This document shows, one piece after another, positions 44,290-52,421 of a stretch of DNA of 64,000 nt. The stretch comes from Nitrobacter vulgaris (GTDB lineage: Bacteria > Pseudomonadota > Alphaproteobacteria > Rhizobiales > Xanthobacteraceae): contig NZ_JAVDPZ010000011.1 in assembly GCF_031453995.1 (NCBI RefSeq), positions 54,517 to 118,516 of the forward strand, written 5' to 3'. Both the position numbers and the translations under genes were made by a program. Each line of letters starts with the position of its first letter. The stretch's first letter is position 1. Below the pieces are notes generated by a model. The model made no database searches. It had not been told where the DNA came from and worked only from the letters and a program-made list of their open reading frames with translations.

Positions 44290-45413
44290 CACATCACCTC
44301 GATATCGGCTTCGATTGCGCCGGCCGCCTTGATCGCCTGTAGAATGCCGATCAGGTCGCGTGGCCCGATGCCGAGGCCGTTGAGTCCGTCGACAAGCTCC
44401 TGAAGCGAGACGCCGTTCTTGACCAGCGCGAGTTTCTTGCCGTCCTCGCTCACGCCGACGTCTGTGCGCGGTGTCACCACCGTTCGCCCGCGTGCCAGCG
44501 GATTAGGCTGGCTGACCTGCGGACTTTCGGAAATGGACACAGTGAGGTTGCCTTGCGCTACCGCGACGGTGGCGACGCGGACGTCGCGTCCCATCACGAT
44601 GATCCCGGAACGTTCGTCGATAATGATCTTTGCTGCGATGTCCGGCTCGACCTGCAGCTGCTCGATCTCGGTCAGGAGTGCGACGACGTTGCCTTTGTAT
44701 TCCCCTGGGATGGAGAGTTGCACAGTGGACGGATCGATTGGCTCGGCAGTCTTCGTGCCGAGGAAATCGTTGACTGCGGCGGCGATGCGCTTGGCGGTGG
44801 TGAAGTCGCCGTTACGCAGCGCCAGCCGGACATTCGGCATCCGGTTCAGTGCGAATTCGATCTCGCGCTCGACGATGGCGCCGTTGGCGATGCGCCCATT
44901 GGTTGGCACGCCCTTGGTGACGCTCGCGGCGGCGCCTTCAGCGGCAAAGCCGCCGATCGCAAGCGAGCCCTGCGCCACCGCATAAACATTGCCGTCGGCG
45001 CCGAGCAACGGCGTGACGAGCAAGGTGCCGCCTTGCAGGCTTTTGGCATCGCCCATGGCCGAGACCGTGACGTCCATGCGGGTGCCTTGGGTGGCGAAGG
45101 CGGGCAGGTTGCCGGTCACCATGACGGCCGCGACGTTGCCGGTTCGGATGGTGGCGCCGCGAATGTTGACGCCCATGCGTTCCAGCATCGCCTGCAGCGA
45201 CTGCTTGGTGAAAGGAATATTGTTGAGGGTGTCGCCGCTGCCGTTGAGGCCGACCACGAGGCCGTAACCGATCAACTGGTTTTGTCGCACGCCTTCGATA
45301 TTCGCGAGGTCCTTGATCCGTGAGGTCGCGTGCGCAGGCATGCCCAGCGGCGGCAGCGCGACAAGCGCCGCGACGGCGATCCGGACAATCCTTAAAATAC
45401 CAACGCCAAGCAT
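44289..45413 (-). CDS. flgI: Flagellar P-ring protein FlgI
   Basis: A 374-residue protein with a Sec signal peptide (IAVAALVALPPLGMPAHA) and the family block RIKDLANIEGVRQNQLIGYG followed by LVVGLNGSGDT. The end GVSLQELVDGLNGLGIGPRD LIGILQAIKAAGAIEADIEVM is also characteristic. It polymerises in the periplasm to the P ring around the rod, with help from FlgA. It is divergent from fliX across a 304-base region, as in Caulobacter. It overlaps flgJ by one base. Confidence 0.95.
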   Translation of the reverse strand: MLGVGILRIVRIAVAALVALPPLGMPAHATSRIKDLANIEGVRQNQLIGYGLVVGLNGSGDTLNNIPFTKQSLQAMLERMGVNIRGATIRTGNVAAVMVTGNLPAFATQGTRMDVTVSAMGDAKSLQGGTLLVTPLLGADGNVYAVAQGSLAIGGFAAEGAAASVTKGVPTNGRIANGAIVEREIEFALNRMPNVRLALRNGDFTTAKRIAAAVNDFLGTKTAEPIDPSTVQLSIPGEYKGNVVALLTEIEQLQVEPDIAAKIIIDERSGIIVMGRDVRVATVAVAQGNLTVSISESPQVSQPNPLARGRTVVTPRTDVGVSEDGKKLALVKNGVSLQELVDGLNGLGIGPRDLIGILQAIKAAGAIEADIEVM

Positions 45414-45622
45414 CCTCTGCTCCCCGCTGAGGGTTCGGTCCGGCTGGCCGCCACTCCCATGACGGTCATCCGCCGTTAACTATGCGAGGTTCGTGCCATC
45501 GCGGCGCATGGCATATAGTATTGATATCGTTGGAAGATCGATGTGGTGGATAAAGCTGCGCAGGCGGGAGGCGGTGGCGAAGTTGCCCGCGTCGGCAGAA
45601 TTTGCCGGGCATTCACGCTTCG

Positions 45623-45630
45623 TTAACCAT
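45623..45630 (+). promoter_or_regulatory. CtrA half-site upstream of fliX
   Basis: TTAACCAT lies 88 bases upstream of fliX in the flgI-fliX divergent region. The second TTAA is not at the proper distance, so it is only a half-site. A second TTAAC occurs at 45476. In Caulobacter the same divergent region is under CtrA control. Confidence 0.5.
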
Positions 45631-45717
45631 AACGGCCCACGGTTCTCTTGCTGGAGTCATCCGGTGCGCACTCCTTGACCGGCATGGCGCGCCATCAATA
45701 TTCGGGCGAGATGATCG

Positions 45718-46131
45718 ATGCGAATTTACGGACCGAACGGCACAACGCCGGGAACGCAGGCCCCGTCCGCGCGGCGAACGGGCGGAAGCGAATTTTCTCT
45801 GCCGGACCCGGCCGCTACAATGGAAAGCAGGGCCGCGGCCGCGCCGAAAGCGCCTGCCACCATCGATGCTTTGCTGGCGTTGCAGGGCGTCGAAGACGAT
45901 CCGGCGGAGCGGCGCAAGCGCTCGGTACAGCGGGGCAGGGGCGCGCTGGACGTGCTCGACGATCTTAAGATCGGGCTGCTTTCCGGCAACTTCGACGCGT
46001 CAACCGTGATCCGGCTGCGCACTGCCGCTGCCGAGCTGAAATCGTCCTCCGGCGATGCCGGTCTCGACGCGGTCCTGGCTGAAATTGAATTGCGCGTCGA
46101 GGTGGAACTGGCCAAGGCGGGGCAATTCTGA
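45718..46131 (+). CDS. fliX: Flagellar assembly regulator FliX
   Basis: A 137-residue protein. MRIYGPNGTTPGTQAP opens it and ALDVLDDLKIGLLSGNFDAS continues, ending with LDAVLAEIELRVEVELAKAG; these are FliX blocks. FliX links basal-body assembly to the activation of later flagellar genes through FlbD in Caulobacter. No flbD homologue is in this window. The gene is divergent from flgI and followed by dksA after 211 bases. Confidence 0.9.
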   Translation: MRIYGPNGTTPGTQAPSARRTGGSEFSLPDPAATMESRAAAAPKAPATIDALLALQGVEDDPAERRKRSVQRGRGALDVLDDLKIGLLSGNFDASTVIRLRTAAAELKSSSGDAGLDAVLAEIELRVEVELAKAGQF

Positions 46132-46342
46132 AAGCAGCCGGGACGCGATGGAACCCGTTGAAAAGATGGCCTCGATACGCTGCGCAGACCGGGGTTCCAC
46201 ATCGGGCAGAGGAAGCAGGAACGCGGAAGCCCCGAGCTGTCAAGGACGGGTTTTGGTGCGACGATATTGTCTGTCACAAACGGCCGCTATATAAGCTCCG
46301 CCGCAGCCGGACCGTCCGTCCGGTGCCTTGCACCGAGCAGGA

Positions 46343-46759
46343 ATGCATTTGGAAAAGTTGAAGAACTACAGGCCCTCCGAAAAAGAGCCTTTCATGAACG
46401 AGCGCCAGCGCGAATATTTTCGCGCCAAGTTGCTGGCATGGAAGGACGATATCCTCCGCGAATCGAAGGTTACGCTGCAGACTCTTCAGGAAGAGAACGT
46501 TAACCTTCCCGACCTCGCCGATCGCGCGTCCTCGGAAACCGACCGCGCCATCGAGCTGCGAGCCCGTGATCGGCAGCGAAAGCTGATCTCCAAGATTGAC
46601 GCCGCCTTGCAGCGAATTGAAGACAATACCTATGGCTATTGTGAGGAAACCGGCGAGCCGATCTCGCTGAAGCGGCTCGAAGCGCGACCGATCGCGACGC
46701 TTTCTGTCGAAGCCCAGGAGCGCCACGAAAAGCGGGAAAAGATTTATCGGGACGAGTAG
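46343..46759 (+). CDS. dksA: RNA polymerase-binding transcription factor DksA, without the zinc finger
   Basis: A 138-residue protein. EYFRAKLLAWKDDILRESKV and LADRASSETDRAIELRARDR form the coiled coil that reaches the secondary channel of RNA polymerase. In place of the four-cysteine zinc finger is GYCEETGEPISLKRLEARP with only one cysteine, and no cysteine in the later part (EAQERHEKREKIYRDE). Rhizobial DksA proteins share this. It works with ppGpp in growth control. The ATG at 46343 was chosen from the family N-terminus (KEPFMNERQREYF lies further in). It lies downstream of fliX but probably has its own promoter. Confidence 0.9.
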   Translation: MHLEKLKNYRPSEKEPFMNERQREYFRAKLLAWKDDILRESKVTLQTLQEENVNLPDLADRASSETDRAIELRARDRQRKLISKIDAALQRIEDNTYGYCEETGEPISLKRLEARPIATLSVEAQERHEKREKIYRDE

Positions 46760-46803
46760 GGCAGGCGGCGCCGATGCCTTGGCGGCGCGGGCCGCGGTAT
46801 AGG

Positions 46804-46883
46804 CGTGAGTTCGCGAGCGAAGCATGTCCTGGTGTTCGACACGACAGTACCGGTTCGGCGCAAGAAAACGCGTCAGAATAATC
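46804..46883. repeat. Intergenic repeat family B, degenerate copy 5
   Basis: GTTCGCGAGCGAAGC at the start and GTACCGGTTCGGCGCAAGAA then AACGCGTCAGAATAATCG at the end match family B, with an insertion of about 20 bases between the arms. It lies between the convergent dksA and patatin genes. Confidence 0.65.
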
Positions 46884-46911
46884 GTTGGCGTGGCGGCTCG
46901 CCGGCAACGGC

Positions 46912-48816
46912 TTACCTGAACATCTCCCGCTGCGCGTCGGTCAGGCCGGCCAGCATCTGCCGGGCCTGGCTGTAGCCGGCGGCGACCATCTCGTCGAAGC
47001 GGTTCCAGTCCAGCAAGCGGCACTCGGGGACGCGCGGCTGAAACAATAGGTCGGTGAACTTTCCCATCTCCTTTTGTTTGGAGATCGAAGTGATGAACGA
47101 TGACCGCAGCATCGTCTCGGGCACGCTCGGCAGACGGTAACGCCGCTTCGCACGCGGTTTCAGTTTGTCGCGCAGCAAGGCGAGCGTTCCAGGAACGCAG
47201 TCAATGTCGAACACCTGCCCGCGATCGACCGAGAGATCGACGCCGATGATGCGACCGGCGCCGAGCCGCGCCATCACGTCGACCGGGAAATTGTTGAACG
47301 TGCTGCCATCATACATCATGTGCCCGCCGACGAAGACCGGCGGCAGCGCACCGGGTATTGCGTAGCTTGCGCCGACGTTGCGGGTCAGGTCGCCTCGCAG
47401 CAGGACGGCTTCGCTACCGGCCGAAAAGTCTGACGCGATAGTGAAGAAGGTGGTCCAGCAATCCTCGCTGTCGATTGCGTCCCGGCCTGTGGCATCGCGC
47501 ACGGCCTGCGTCATCGCGCTTCGCGTGCGCGCACCCTTGATCAGCGATACCAGCGGAATGAAATTGTAGTCGCCGGTGACGTTGCCCCTCGGGTGTTCGA
47601 GGAACGCCTTCCGGACGGCGGCTGCGACTTCATCCGCGCTGCGCCCGAGCGCCAGTACCATCCCCATGACCGCGCCGATTGAGCTGCCGCCAAGCATGTC
47701 GACGGGAATGCCCGCCTCTTCCAGCGCCTTGATGACGCCGAGATGAGCGAAACCGCGCGCGCCTCCGCCGGACAGCACAAGTCCGACACCGCGTCCGGAT
47801 ACGATGCGAGCGAGCCGACGCATGTCCGCGGGCAATAGCGGGCGAATGTGAAAGTGCCGCGCATCCGGCCGCGCGTTCAGCCAACGCGCCGTGCCGGTGG
47901 GAATTGTCGTATCGGCCTTGTGCAGCAGAACCAGTGTCTGTCGCGCGATCGAAATGGGAGCGGCGGGTGACAGGAAAGCCTGCTCGACAGCCGAGAGACC
48001 GGGATCGTGGCCGGCGTCGGCGAGCAGCAGCACCTCGTCGGCATGACGAAGGCAAAACCGGGTCCATGCGGTGTCGCTTCCGTCGGCGGCAAGATACACG
48101 CCGCGGCTCTGAGCCTCGATTTCGTCGATATAGCCGGCAAGCGCATCGTTGCGCTGTTCAGACGAGGGGTCCCGAGCGATCCCGAAGTGTCTGGCGACGT
48201 CATCGGCGGTGACGACCGTCACCGACCCGGCCTTTGCGGCTTGCGCGTTACGCAGGCTTCGCGCAAAATCGGCGGCATCCGCCCCGGACGTGACCGGCAG
48301 GATGCAGATGTTCACTGGCACCAGCGGCGCTTGTCGCTCGCGCTCGCGAAATCGCCGGATCACGACCCGCATCATCGACATTTCGATTTCCGGATGTTGC
48401 AGGATCGCGCGCTCGATCATAGCGCGCGTTACTTTGACCAGCAGCGTATCGCGCACCGCCAAGATGGTTGCCGAGCGTGGCTCGCCGGTGAACAGCGCGA
48501 GCTCGCCTATGGTTTCACCGCGCCCGATCTCGCCGAGAATTTTTCTCGCGCCGGAGTCTGTCTCGGAAAATGCGTGCAGCCGTCCCGACAGGACGAAGTA
48601 CACGTCGTCACTGATGTCGCCTTGACGCAGCAGAATCTCGCCGGAGACGAGATCGACATATTCGGCCTCGGACCGGATGGTGTTCAGGATCGCAGCGTTG
48701 TCGGACGCAAAGTAGTCGCGAAGCACGGTCTGGAGCAGCGCGTCGCGTTGCTGAAGATCGGGATCGGGTTTTGGCGTCAATACCGCAACTCCTATTGGTT
48801 CGTTTAAGCATTGCAT
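46912..48816 (-). CDS. Patatin-like phospholipase with N-terminal cyclic-nucleotide-binding domain (NTE/RssA-type)
   Basis: A 634-residue protein from the ATG at 48816; the frame is open 13 codons upstream. Residues about 25-145 form a cNMP-binding domain (SGEILLRQGDISDDVYFVLS, IGRGETIGELALFTGEPRSA). The middle part is unclear. The C-terminal patatin domain has the oxyanion loop GGGARGF, the nucleophile serine in GGSSIGAVMG, and the catalytic Asp in MMYDGSTFNNFPVD. This is the architecture of neuropathy target esterase and of bacterial lysophospholipases that cAMP may regulate. It has no transmembrane segment. It ends convergent with dksA, apart from the flagellar genes. Confidence 0.87.
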   Translation of the reverse strand: MQCLNEPIGVAVLTPKPDPDLQQRDALLQTVLRDYFASDNAAILNTIRSEAEYVDLVSGEILLRQGDISDDVYFVLSGRLHAFSETDSGARKILGEIGRGETIGELALFTGEPRSATILAVRDTLLVKVTRAMIERAILQHPEIEMSMMRVVIRRFRERERQAPLVPVNICILPVTSGADAADFARSLRNAQAAKAGSVTVVTADDVARHFGIARDPSSEQRNDALAGYIDEIEAQSRGVYLAADGSDTAWTRFCLRHADEVLLLADAGHDPGLSAVEQAFLSPAAPISIARQTLVLLHKADTTIPTGTARWLNARPDARHFHIRPLLPADMRRLARIVSGRGVGLVLSGGGARGFAHLGVIKALEEAGIPVDMLGGSSIGAVMGMVLALGRSADEVAAAVRKAFLEHPRGNVTGDYNFIPLVSLIKGARTRSAMTQAVRDATGRDAIDSEDCWTTFFTIASDFSAGSEAVLLRGDLTRNVGASYAIPGALPPVFVGGHMMYDGSTFNNFPVDVMARLGAGRIIGVDLSVDRGQVFDIDCVPGTLALLRDKLKPRAKRRYRLPSVPETMLRSSFITSISKQKEMGKFTDLLFQPRVPECRLLDWNRFDEMVAAGYSQARQMLAGLTDAQREMFR

Positions 48817-48898
48817 TCCGTTGCGGCAAAAGCTCTGATTTTGACACTTGCCCACAGGGTTTGCGGCAACGTGAAGCGAATGTGGAATCCGCTCTCTA

Positions 48899-48994
48899 CA
48901 GTCCGATTCAACCGCGTTGAATCAAACTCTGTTTTATTCTTTCATTGAGCATGATCTTGTCCGAAAACCGGTGTCCACTTTCGGGATCATGCTC
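48899..48994. repeat. Intergenic repeat family A, copy 3, with the second palindrome in reversed order
   Basis: An inverted repeat at 48899-48931 (CAGTCCGATTCAA, TTGAATCAAACTCTG) is followed, after 15 bases, by the GAGCATGATC to GATCATGCTC palindrome at 48947-48994. It is the mirror of the structure at 31015-31114. It lies upstream of the patatin gene and downstream of the small exported-protein gene. Confidence 0.85.
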
Positions 48995-49135
48995 TAACGT
49001 CGCGCGCGTGACGCGCTGCGGCGAACCCAATCCCGTCCTTTCCCCGGCTTGACCCCGAGGACTTAACCTTCGAACCCCTTTTTACTACGCGCAGCGAGCG
49101 GGTCGCATGCGGGGTGGCCGAACCTTCGCTCTGTT

Positions 49136-49423
49136 CTAGTCGCGCCCGACCCTGCCGGGAAATCCCGGCGTGGTTGGGCTGTCGCCACTCAGGCCGCTTG
49201 GCACGGCGCCTGTGCCGATAGTTCCAGGCCACGTTGTGTTCGGCACGCCCGGCAGATTGCCCCCGCCGATGCTGAGGCGCGGTGAGGGCGCTGGCATCAC
49301 GATAATGGGCGCTGAAGGCATAAGCGTGTAGACAGGGCGGTGCCGGTGGCGCGCCTGTGCCGTGTCGGACAAGCCGATCAGGCAGGCGGCAACGACAAGC
49401 AGGATTCGGACGGCGAGGGTCAT
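49136..49423 (-). CDS. Small exported Pro/Gly-rich protein
   Basis: A 95-residue protein from the ATG at 49423, which has GGAGCG 5 bases upstream. The N-terminus is a good signal peptide (MTLAVRILLVVAACLIGLSD, cleavage near AQA). The mature part is basic at first (RHRHRPVY) and then rich in Pro and Gly (APSPRLSIGGGNLPG, TTPGFPGRVGRD). I recognise no domain. It lies 258 bases downstream of flgH on the same strand. Confidence 0.58.
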   Translation of the reverse strand: MTLAVRILLVVAACLIGLSDTAQARHRHRPVYTLMPSAPIIVMPAPSPRLSIGGGNLPGVPNTTWPGTIGTGAVPSGLSGDSPTTPGFPGRVGRD

Positions 49424-49680
49424 TGGACGCTCCGGCAGTCTCGACTTGCGGAATGTCACGGATATATAGCCATCGCAAGTGCGACGCACAGACCAAGGGG
49501 TCATTAAAAATTCGCTGCTCATCAGCGAACGAACAAGGCCTGCTCTCTGTTCTCGAAGATAGACACGGCCTCCGGCAGGGGAGCCGCCGGAGGCCGCATC
49601 CCCCGAACGATGCATGGCATCGCCGGGGTCGTCGCCGTCTCGCGCCTGGGATCGCGATCCGGTGGGGAGCTCTCGAGAAT

Positions 49681-50439
49681 CTAGAACGGCAGCAGCACGT
49701 CCATCACCTGTTGACCGTAGCGCGGCTGCTGGACATCGCTGATCTGGCCGCGGCCGCCGTAGGCGATGCGGGCCTGCGCGATCTTGCTTGAATCGATAGT
49801 GTTGTCGCTCTGGATATCCTCAGGTCGCACGATGCCGGCGACGATCAATTCGCGGATTTCGTTGTTGACGCGGATTTCCTGCTTGCCTTCGACCACGAGA
49901 TTGCCGTTCGGCAGCAGTTGCGTCACGACCGCGGCGACGCTGGTCTGCAAGTTCTCCTGACGTTGGACCGAGCCCTTGCCGTCGCTCAGCGAGGTGGAGT
50001 CGGTGGTCAGGATACGGCCAGGCAGGACCGCGGTTGCTGGATTGCCGATGGTTTTGCTGCCAATGAAATCGGTGATGCCGGAATCTTCCTTGCTGGTGCG
50101 GCTGCGCTGGGTCTGGTTGGCGATGTTGGCCTTGTCGGTGAAGTTCACGGTCACAGTCAGAAGGTCGCCGACCCGCGCCGCGCGCTGATCCCTGAAGAAC
50201 GCGCGCGAGCCGTTCCGCCACAGCGAGTTGGCGTTGTAGGACACCGTCTCCGGTTTTGGCATCGGCATCTGCACGGGTTTGTAGCCCGGCTGCGTCGTCG
50301 GATTGTCGATCGCGGTCAGCTTGGGTGACTCGCCGATCTGCGAAAGGCGATCGATGGACGAGCATCCGCTGGCGAGGCCGGCGGCCGCTAGCAATGAGCC
50401 GGTTAGGACGATGCGGTTGATGCGCGCGAACTTCAACAT
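49681..50439 (-). CDS. flgH: Flagellar L-ring lipoprotein FlgH
   Basis: A 252-residue protein. The signal peptide ends with the lipobox LASGC, so C26 is lipidated. SLWRNGSRAFFRDQRAARVG then DLLTVTVNFTDKANIANQTQ are the conserved blocks, and VVEGKQEIRVNNEIRELIVA near the end completes the family pattern. It forms the L ring in the outer membrane. It is the last gene of flgF-flgG-flgA-flgH and starts 5 bases after the flgA stop. Confidence 0.94.
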   Translation of the reverse strand: MLKFARINRIVLTGSLLAAAGLASGCSSIDRLSQIGESPKLTAIDNPTTQPGYKPVQMPMPKPETVSYNANSLWRNGSRAFFRDQRAARVGDLLTVTVNFTDKANIANQTQRSRTSKEDSGITDFIGSKTIGNPATAVLPGRILTTDSTSLSDGKGSVQRQENLQTSVAAVVTQLLPNGNLVVEGKQEIRVNNEIRELIVAGIVRPEDIQSDNTIDSSKIAQARIAYGGRGQISDVQQPRYGQQVMDVLLPF

Positions 50440-50444
50440 GAACG

Positions 50445-51548
50445 TTACTCGGCTTTTGAAGATGTGGGCGTGCCGCTCTGGGCGGAGACGGGGGCTGTTG
50501 CCGCTGCCGCCGGCTCGGCGCTCGCCAGCTTGCGGGGCGCAACCGGCGTGATGGGAGACACCGACACCTGACCTCGCCCGACCACCACGCCGGACACGGT
50601 GCGCTTCGATTGCAGGTTGAGAACAGTGACGATGTCCCCCTCGGTGCCGGCTTCGGTCGCCTGGCCGCGCACGGTGAGATAAATTCCCGCGGCCTGGTAG
50701 ATCAGGGTCACCGCCTCGTCGCGTTGCACAAGGTCTGGTCTGGTCAGGTCGGCGCCGTGCAGCGCCTGACCGGCGCGCATCTGCCGCCGCATCTGCATCC
50801 CGACGGCGTGGTCGCGGCTCGCGGCATCGTGGCCGACCTCGGCCTTGGGGCGACGCTCCATGACGATGTCGGAAAATTTCAGCTGGGCGTTACGGTCCAC
50901 GTCGCGAGCCAGCACCGCGGCCTCGACAGTCTCGACGGCGACTCCGGTGAAGCGGAGGCGGGCCGGTGCGGCGCCGGAGTCGTTGCCGACCTCGAGCGTG
51001 ACGTCGAAGCGACCATTGCGCGGGTCGAACCGGGTTACCATCGGATTGATGGCGCCGTTGTTAGCGGCATCGAGATGGATTGCCGTAAAGTCTTTATCGA
51101 AGGTCAGCTGCAGGTTCTTGGCGTCGCCAAGTCCATTGCGGTGTTCGAGCGCGACCGCGATCCGCAATTCGACGTCGTCCGGTTCGAGGGTGCGCGCGAG
51201 CCGTGTCACCGCGACGTTGCGGATGCCGTGAGTCTCGACGCCGATCACCTGATGCGCGCGGAGAACGTCGAGCACCTGGGTAGCCAACAGGCTGCCCGTG
51301 GTGCCGGGGTTGGGAGAGCGGTAGATCGCAACCTGCGCTGCGTCACCGGCGTTATCGACAAGGTCGCCGATTCTCACCACCTCGTCCGTAATGTCGACAT
51401 GGCCGCGAAGCACAGGAGCCGGAAGGGCGGCCGCGGTCTGGATCGTGCTCGCCAGGACGATGCGGCGCGGAGCCACGTCATTGCCGGCCAGCGCCGGAAT
51501 GGACGCCGCCAGCAGCGCGCCAGCGATGAGAAAGGAGCGGACGGCCAT
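50445..51548 (-). CDS. flgA: Flagellar basal body P-ring formation chaperone FlgA
   Basis: A 367-residue protein from the ATG at 51548 with AGAGG upstream. The open frame runs further upstream into a family A palindrome, whose translation is not part of the gene. A signal peptide (SFLIAGALLAASIPALA) is followed by a FlgA/SAF-type domain with VRIGDLVDNAGDAA and, near the end, IYLTVRGQATEAGTEGDIVT and RTVSGVVVGRGQVSV. The C-terminus is an Ala/Pro-rich tail. FlgA helps FlgI to assemble in the periplasm. It is longer than enterobacterial FlgA (about 220), as usual in this group. Confidence 0.9.
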   Translation of the reverse strand: MAVRSFLIAGALLAASIPALAGNDVAPRRIVLASTIQTAAALPAPVLRGHVDITDEVVRIGDLVDNAGDAAQVAIYRSPNPGTTGSLLATQVLDVLRAHQVIGVETHGIRNVAVTRLARTLEPDDVELRIAVALEHRNGLGDAKNLQLTFDKDFTAIHLDAANNGAINPMVTRFDPRNGRFDVTLEVGNDSGAAPARLRFTGVAVETVEAAVLARDVDRNAQLKFSDIVMERRPKAEVGHDAASRDHAVGMQMRRQMRAGQALHGADLTRPDLVQRDEAVTLIYQAAGIYLTVRGQATEAGTEGDIVTVLNLQSKRTVSGVVVGRGQVSVSPITPVAPRKLASAEPAAAATAPVSAQSGTPTSSKAE

Positions 51549-51572
51549 GATCAGCCTCTCTTCTTTTTGACC

Positions 51573-51620
51573 GAGCATGATCTTATCCAAAAACCGGTTT
51601 CCACTTTTCGGGATCATGCT
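51573..51620. repeat. Intergenic repeat family A, copy 4, inside the flgF-flgG-flgA-flgH unit
   Basis: GAGCATGATC to GATCATGCT around CCAAAAACCGG and CCACTTTTCGG inner arms. It lies between flgG and flgA and ends next to the flgG stop codon (51621-51623). A hairpin in this position would lie inside the transcript of the operon. Confidence 0.88.
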
Positions 51621-52409
51621 TTAGCGGAACAGCGCGGCTGCGGATTGCAGCATCTGGTCGGCGGCGCTGACGACTTTGGCGTTCATCTCGTAGGCGCGTT
51701 GTGCGGCGATCAGATCGGAGATTTCAGAGACCACCTCGACATTGGCCTGCTCAAGGTTCGACTGCTGCATGTCGCCGAAGCCGTCGATGTTTGCGATGCC
51801 GTCCTGGAACGGACCGGAGGCGGGCGTCTCCTTGAAGTTGTTGTCGCCGACCGGCTGCAGGCCCGCCTTGTTGATGAAGCGGGTCAGGCCGATCTGGCCA
51901 AGCACCGTCGGAGTGGTCTGCCCCGGCAGCGTCACCGAGACCTGGCCCTGCGCGTTGATGGTAATGCCAGCGGAGTTTTGGGGAATCGTGATCGTCGGCT
52001 GCACCGGATTGCCCTGCGCATTGACGATGCGACCCTGGTTGTCCATCTGGAACGTGCCGTCGCGAGTATACTGAAAGGTACCGTCCGGCATCTGGATCTT
52101 GAAGAAGCCTTCGCCGCGAATGGCGATGTCGAGATCGTTGCCGGTCTGCGACAGCGTGCCTTGACTCATCTGTCGCGGCGTTCCGACTGTTTTCACGCCG
52201 CCGCCGAGATCGATGCCCACGGGCAATATGGTTCCCTGAGCTGAGGCCTGCGCGCCGACGCGGCGGACGTGGTCGTAGATGAGGTCTTGAAACGCGGCCC
52301 GTTGCTTTTTGTAACCGGTGGTGCGCAGGTTCGCGATATTGTTGGAGATGACCTGAACGTTTAGTTCTTGAGCCGCCATTCCGGTTGCTGCGGTATAGAG
52401 AGCACGCAT
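51621..52409 (-). CDS. flgG: Flagellar distal rod protein FlgG
   Basis: A 262-residue protein. RALYTAATGMAAQELNVQVI, then NNIANLRTTGYKKQRAAFQD, is the rod/hook N-terminal signature. GEGFFKIQMPDGTFQYTRDG is the central block and VSEISDLIAAQRAYEMNAKV the C-terminal helix. It forms the distal rod. It starts 12 bases after the flgF stop, and a family A palindrome separates it from flgA. Confidence 0.95.
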   Translation of the reverse strand: MRALYTAATGMAAQELNVQVISNNIANLRTTGYKKQRAAFQDLIYDHVRRVGAQASAQGTILPVGIDLGGGVKTVGTPRQMSQGTLSQTGNDLDIAIRGEGFFKIQMPDGTFQYTRDGTFQMDNQGRIVNAQGNPVQPTITIPQNSAGITINAQGQVSVTLPGQTTPTVLGQIGLTRFINKAGLQPVGDNNFKETPASGPFQDGIANIDGFGDMQQSNLEQANVEVVSEISDLIAAQRAYEMNAKVVSAADQMLQSAAALFR

Positions 52410-52421
52410 GATATGGTTTCC

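Noticed and set aside
51549..51617. Upstream extension of flgA beginning MIPKSGNRFLDKIM
   Set aside because: This is the translation of the family A palindrome; the ATG at 51548 has a ribosome site and starts the signal peptide.
50610..52244. 544-codon plus-strand frame across flgA and flgG
   Set aside because: It spans two genes and the palindrome between them on the other strand and has no recognisable domain.
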